A stretch of 64,000 nucleotides of DNA, from contig NC_090125.1 in the NCBI RefSeq assembly GCF_023973825.1, forward strand, positions 2,068,928 through 2,132,927, given 5' to 3'. Below, piece after piece: positions 58,218-64,000 of this stretch. Source of the stretch: Plasmodium brasilianum (Eukaryota > Apicomplexa > Aconoidasida > Haemosporida > Plasmodiidae). Every line of letters starts with the position of its first letter. Positions within the stretch are counted from its first letter, which is position 1. The position numbers were made by a program, and so were the translations under genes. Under the pieces are notes generated by a model. It was not told where the DNA came from. It searched no databases and was given only the letters and a program-made list of their open reading frames with translations.

Positions 58218-59408
58218 TTGTCATACAAAATCGGATGAATTGGTTAAAAAAATACATATACGCGTACACACACATATATATATATATATATATAATGCGC
58301 AAGTACTTATATGCTTATATATACATACGTACAACTCACAGAACAAAAAAAAAAAAAAAAAAATTGTACTAGTGTATTATATGTGACTCAAGTATATATA
58401 TTTTTAAAACAAATATGCATACATGTACAATTTGTATGCTTGTCCGTTTAAACATGCAAAATTATAAAAATTAAATTCTTTATATTAAATGTGGCTTCCT
58501 CTTTTACTTTTGTTAGTGTTGTTTCAAAAGTAAATACACTTTTTACACGAATACTTAATGTGAAATATGTATAGTGGATATATATATATATTTTTTTTTT
58601 TTTACCACCTTTGTGTATATCATGCTATATAAAAATAAATTTTTTGCAATAAAACTTTTTTTTTGTTTTCCTATTTAGATCATTGAAATATAATTTTTTA
58701 AGAATTTTAAATGGAAAAAAATAGAGAAAAAAAAAGGGGGAATGTAAAAATATAAATAACTATAAACTTGAATGAAGAATGAAAATGATACTAATGTAAA
58801 AAGATTAATGCAAAAGAATTAAAAGGTTAATATACAATTAGGTTTACGCGTAAATGTAATATATAACAATACTTGTAAAATGCTATTATAAAAAGATTAA
58901 TGACAAATTACATAATGTAAATGATATGGCATATACATTTGTGAATGAAGATTAAATGTGCTCGTATATATAGTTGAATAGACAATAAAAACGAAAAGTA
59001 ATGATAAATATTTTACTTATTATGCAACGTATTTAATCAATGTTTTTAAATAATTGTAATTTTTTTTTTTTTTTTCTTGTGCAAATATCACACATCTTCC
59101 CATTCAAGAATAAATAAAAAAAAAAAAAGAAACATTAAAACGATTTTTATATTTCATTTTATATATTTTAATAATATAGGAACCATATGCAAAAAAAAAA
59201 AAAAAAAGAAAAAGAAATTATGTGAGAAAGCTTTGTTTTTTTCTTTTTTTTTTTTTTTTATAATAATCATTGACACATAAAAAAGAATATAAAAAGAGTA
59301 GTGCACACTTGCACAATTGCGCTAAGACTCGTGAAATAATCTGAAAGCGTTAAGATAATAAAAATTATGAAGAAAACGAAGGTTCTTCAAGGACTTCTAA
59401 TATATACA

Positions 59409-59450
<42 letters not shown>

Positions 59451-60510
59451 CAGTCTTTTAAGGATTTTCTTATCCCTTTCCTTTTAGTATATACATGTTT
59501 GAACTATTTGTATTTATTTTCACCATAAAGCTGTTGTTCCACATATAAAATGGTGAAATTTTCAATTTTATACTTTCATTTAGAAAAAAAAAAAAAATAC
59601 ATTCGTAAAAGGATATTTCCTGGTTTTAGCAATAATGAAGTTATTTTCTTTTCTTATTCTCCCTGGTACCTAATTTATGCCTTATTCATTTGTCTGAAAA
59701 ATACATAGGGATTAAAAAACAAATTTACTAAAAATTTATTTTTCGAAGGAATTTATATTTGGATATGAACATATATATACATATATTAATATTAAAAAAA
59801 AAAAAAAACAAAACACCCATATTTGTTTTATTCGCTCTGTACTCTTTCAAGATAAAACGCACATTTTTACGATAACATCATTAGGGTTCTTTAAAAAAGA
59901 ATACTATTCATGTGTATACATATATATATTACTATATATATTTTAATTTTTAACTACTTTTGATCACGTAAGTACTTTTAATATGGTATTTCATTTTAGT
60001 AAGTGTAAAGGAAATTTCAGTGAAAGCTCCTAAAATAAAGGATCTTTGTTCATTTTACATATACATGCACTTGTATTCGTAGCCGTGTATTATTTAAAAT
60101 GGGCAAAATGAAGAGCATATGATCGACTTGAAAGAGTTCATATATGACAATTGACTACATCGCCAAATAATTACATATTACAAGTAGTTACAAAATTTTA
60201 CATTATTTCCTAGTACAATTTTTTGTAAAATCTATATGATATTCTTTCTTTTTCTTTTTTTTTTTTTTTTTGCAATGTATGAAACATATATTTGAATATA
60301 TTCTATGTATATACACTCCTCCTCTCTATGGAAGGATATACTATAAACATAATAAATTCCATAATTTTAAATATAAAACAAAAGAAAAAGTATATATATA
60401 TATATAAACAAATAAATGAACGGTTAATTTTCTTCAATAATATTGTTCTTAATTTTAACTTTTTCTAACCTTTGTATTCCTTAGTAATTTGTCTTTTTAT
60501 TTTTAACAAA
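58218..60510. other. Divergent intergenic region, PPKL / secreted protein
   Basis: This 2.3-kb region between divergent starts contains poly(A)/(T) tracts (58347-58363, 59059-59075, 59190-59206, 59228-59259), TA microsatellites (58275-58292, 59413-59449), and no supported gene. It should hold both promoters. Confidence 0.55.
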
Positions 60511-62510
60511 ATGCCACCTTATTTTTCTTTGTTCTTTTTGTTTATCTGCTTACTCATGATTACCTGTGCAGAAGAAAATTCATCCGTTAAGGAAACTGAC
60601 ATCCCTATATTTTACTATGGGTTTCAATATATATAAATATATACATATAACACATAATAACCCATTAATTTTAACTCTTTCAACATTTTATACCTGGTTT
60701 TATAGATTCCCTTTTTTTTTTTAAGGTTTATAAATAATGAAGGATACCAGCATTATTTACCTTCGAAGTATTCTAACACGCTAAGTGATGTAAATATAAG
60801 AGAAACCTGAAATAGTTTTTTTCCTTTTTGATTCTTCTATACTGTTTTACACGTTGTATTACTCCCTGATGTATCCCTTTTCACAGTCTAGAATAGGATT
60901 GTTTTATTCTGTGTATTTTTTCTTTTCCTTTCTTTTATTATATACATTATTGCTAATGGTAAATTTTTACACTTTTCAGAGAGATTTAATAAGTGTATCA
61001 TGTCACAAAGGATATACTGTGGCAATTAAAAAGGCGTCTATAATTGATTTGAATGACGAAGGTTCAGCTTTTATTTATATATTATTCTCCAGTTTTCTGC
61101 TGTGTACTTGTGCAAAAATATACAGAAAAATTAACTGCTGTGAATATATATATATTTATGTGCACTTTGATTTTAAGTATTTTATCCATGAAGTTAATAA
61201 ACTCGTTACAACACGAACTCATTTGATTTAATGCATAATGTTTGTAAATAGTGTATGTATATATACTTACCCATAAAAATATCTCAGCGTTTTACATTAC
61301 CTTTGCTCTACTTTTATTTCAACAGAAAATGATTACAAAGATATGGCACAAGAAATCTGCTCAAAGAAGGAACAATGCAAGGTATTAAAGGGAGAAATAT
61401 ATATACATATAAACCATTTTATTTCTTAATCTACAAAATAAGTGAAATTTCTAATTAATTTAAGATCGATGTTAGGAAATTCAAAAGAAATACCAACAAC
61501 AATCAAATTGAATCTTCTTCTGAACTAACAATAGAGTATATCTGTATGAGGTTGGCAAATTACTTTTATCATTCATTTCTTACAGAGTATGAATATGTAT
61601 GCATACACTAGTACATATGCACATGCACATATATATATATATATATATATATATTAACTACTACATCACTTTTTCCTGTCGTTCATCAGCTCTCAAAAGA
61701 ACCTTTACGATGGAAACGCTTTTCATCAAGGAGTCACACACAAATACCTAGTGTAATTTTCTTTTCTATTTTTTAAAAAATAATAAATTTGACAACTCAT
61801 TACTTCATCCTTTTTTTCTTTTTTTAAATAACAAAAAACAAAAATAAAATAATAAAATTAAAAATAAAAATAAAAATAAAAAAACAGAGTACGAGATCAA
61901 TCTTTAGGTAATGCTTATTTTACACAAATATTTTAATGCAGCTCCTAAAAATATGTTTACAATTATGATGCTCTTTCTTTAACCATTTGTTTATTTATTA
62001 CAGCATGCGTTCAAAATTATAAAGACGTAATGATATTTCCATCCATTTCAAAAGCTTTAGAAACTTGCACTATAAATAACTGTAATTATGTTGTGTGGGA
62101 TGACAAAGACAAAAAGGCAGTTATTTGTAAAGGGGACAACGCTGAAGTAATTATATAAAAATAAACTAAAAGCAAATAACATATGAAGAAGTGAAATAAA
62201 GCAAAGTCATATCATAAAAAGTTGATATGTACCCTACATAAGGAGAAGTGCATGCTTTATTTTTTTTAGATTCTAATAGAAAAAAAGAACAACATCACAT
62301 ATATTAACCCGAACCTTTTTTATACTTATGGATATGTAACTTTCTTGAATTATATGTCTATATGTGATAATGTTGTAAAAAGCGCTCCCTATAACTTAAG
62401 TATTCCTAAATCGGTTGACGTTTGCTCCCACTTAGATTGCGATTATTTCACACAAAGTAATTTCGATAATAAAATAAAGTAAAATAACGACAGCATAAGG
62501 TTCACAGTAA

Positions 62511-62541
<31 letters not shown>

Positions 62542-63216
62542 TACACGTACATATTTTTATGTTCCCCTTTGTTTCGTTAAAATATGAATAGGTTATGCGG
62601 GGTCCATAAGATCATTAAACAATCACAAGAACGGCAAAACCTGGTTAGACAACCATATAAATTATAAGCATATTAATATTAAAAGAAAAAATGTTATAAA
62701 ATAATGTAAAATAAAATAAAAAAAATAAAGAAGGTAAATAAAACAAAAGCAGAATATTAATTGAAAAATAAGTACTCTTATAAAAATGGTGATAAATACA
62801 ATTTTTTCTTCACAGGTTTTGTAAAGGGTATATTTTTTGAAAGGGAGATATATATATATATATAAAATTCTAAAAATGTATTTAATACATGACCTTAGTT
62901 ATATAAAATTACGCTCTGTTTTCCTTTATAGTTTTCCCACGATTATACCAATGGACGGATTCATCACAAGTGTTAATATAAGTAAATTTGTTTAAAAATA
63001 ATATTTTCATAAATTTTTTTTTAACATGGAAAGTGTATATAAGCGCTAACATATAACATCTCTAAGTGTTTTTTTTTTACATATTTTTTAAATAAAATAT
63101 AAAAGATATTTTAGAAGAAAATATAAGAAAAGGTTAGAAATTTCTTTTTTAATGTATTTTATCCGTTAGATACCTTAACAAGTTATACACTCTTTTTTTT
63201 AACAACCGTTATGTGA
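60511..63216 (+). CDS. Secreted cysteine-rich protein with lectin-like domain, about 14 exons
   Basis: I assembled exons 60511-60620, 60726-60789, 60980-61061, 61326-61381, 61465-61550, 61690-61752, 61888-61907, 62004-62146, 62270-62456, 62592-62643, 62816-62827, 62932-62981, 63106-63132 and 63170-63216. Together they total 999 nt, or 332 residues, with every phase matching. MPPYFSLFFLFICLLMITCA is a signal peptide. Residues 59-133 (ISVSCHKGYTVAIKKASIID, AQEICSKKEQCKIDV, ELTIEYICM) show four cysteines in the order of SUEL/galactose-binding lectin domains. A following block (SISKALETCTINNCNYVVWD, AVICKGD) resembles a PAN/apple module, and a third Cys block contains SICDNVV and VCSHLDCDYF. The C-terminus ends in a short hydrophobic stretch (YTLFFLTTVM). 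The 12-nt exon 11 is optional, as skipping it keeps phase. Surface or secreted in invasive or sexual stages is inferred; the family is unnamed to me. Confidence 0.7.
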
Positions 63217-64000
63217 AACATCTCTCTCATTAAACTTTTGCTATACTAATTGTGTCATTCGGTGTTACATGTTGCTTCATATATATATACATATGTATAC
63301 ATATATATACATATATATGTAACTCGTTCCAATGACGTAATGATATGTGCATCATAGCAACACAATCCTTTTTTAATAACCTAATTTTTATACTATTATT
63401 TTTCTTTATGCAAATAAGAAAAAAAAAGAAAAAAAGGCTAAAAACAATAAAATATGAATAATTCGTTGGGTTGTAATAATATTCTAAGCTATATATGCTC
63501 ATTTCAATCATTGAAATAATTACATTTATTCAAGTTAATGAGAGATTACAAAATTAATATTATCTATTTTTGAAGCATTAAGGAATGATTCGCTTTCGTC
63601 TGTAATATAAATAATTGTATATTTTTTGGAAACATGGGAAAACTATGTGTTAATGCATATGCACATATACACGAATGAAATGGTGAGGAGTAGGCGACAA
63701 GAGTATCTGCTTCCATTCTACGTACTAAAATTTTTGTTTCCGTTAACGGAAAGACTTGAAGAATAATAGTGTAGTATTAAATGTTACTGAATTTCAAAGT
63801 TTTCATTTTCTTCTAATATGGTAAAAACACAATTATATTGAATAGTTACTACATGTTGTATTAATTTTTTTTCTTTATACTTTTTTCTTTTTTTTTTTTT
63901 GACTTTTAAAATTTAAAAAAAATTACACTTAAAATTTTCATGCATATTTATTTCACGCTACATTATTTTATTTTACTTCTTTATATTTCGTTACATTTTA
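63217..64000. other. Right-end flank
   Basis: Nothing is recognised beyond A+T-rich sequence with poly(A)/poly(T) tracts (63418-63436, 63880-63901). It probably contains the 3' untranslated region of the gene ending at 63216. The Phe/Lys/Ile-rich minus-strand frame at 63230-63511 has no supporting features. Confidence 0.5.

Noticed and set aside
60854..61231. A 125-codon plus-strand frame.
   Set aside because: It contains real exon 3 of the secreted gene, but its ends run through introns. Splicing at 61061 restores a Cys-rich domain continuing in exon 4.

Overview
The window is nuclear DNA of a malaria parasite (genus Plasmodium). Evidence: extreme A+T richness with long poly(A)/poly(T) tracts, proteins full of Asn-rich low complexity, short introns with GTA/GTAAG donors and T-rich tracts before AG, and several gene families typical of the genus. 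I cannot name the species from sequence alone. The linked set PPKL phosphatase - homeodomain-like protein - RPN2 - AP2 factor matches, as I remember it, a block of P. falciparum chromosome 14 around PF3D7_1466100 to PF3D7_1466400, so this looks like the syntenic core region in another Plasmodium species and not a subtelomere.

Layout, left to right. (1) 1069-2637, +: alkyladenine/3-methyladenine DNA glycosylase. (2) 3926-8953, -: two-exon coiled-coil protein with large Asn-rich repeats. (3) 10702-13635, -: NOC3-like nucleolar protein. (4) 14626-15982, -: six-exon NIP7. (5) 18005-18826, +: enkurin-domain protein. (6) 19266-20529, -: six-exon small secreted protein. (7) An 8.7 kb A+T-rich gap. 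(8) 29192-32497, +: ApiAP2 factor (AP2-EXP/AP2-Sp type). (9) 34676-38845, -: three-exon proteasome subunit RPN2. (10) 41076-41879, +: possible four-exon 59-residue protein. (11) 45648-53516, +: 2622-residue protein with a C-terminal homeodomain-like DNA-binding domain (HDP1). (12) 54347-55245, -: probable three-exon 71-residue protein. (13) 55563-58217, -: kelch-repeat Ser/Thr phosphatase PPKL. (14) 60511-63216, +: secreted cysteine-rich protein of about 14 exons.

Five of these genes (NIP7, the two secreted proteins and the two small proteins) are split into exons too short to show up as long open frames. I assembled them by hand from splice sites, keeping reading phase consistent. The ends of RPN2 and of the coiled-coil protein were corrected in the same way.

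Functional themes: NIP7 and NOC3 are both 60S ribosome-assembly factors and lie in tandem. Two stage-specific transcription regulators (the AP2 factor and HDP1) flank the proteasome gene RPN2, each with a long upstream region. Two TGCATGCA-type sites, the element reported for the AP2-Sp/EXP family, lie about 3.4 kb upstream of the AP2 gene. Enkurin and PPKL suggest sexual-stage (male gamete and ookinete) roles, and HDP1 a role in sexual differentiation. Several minisatellites sit in introns or upstream regions. I recognised no tRNA, rRNA, mobile element or CRISPR array.
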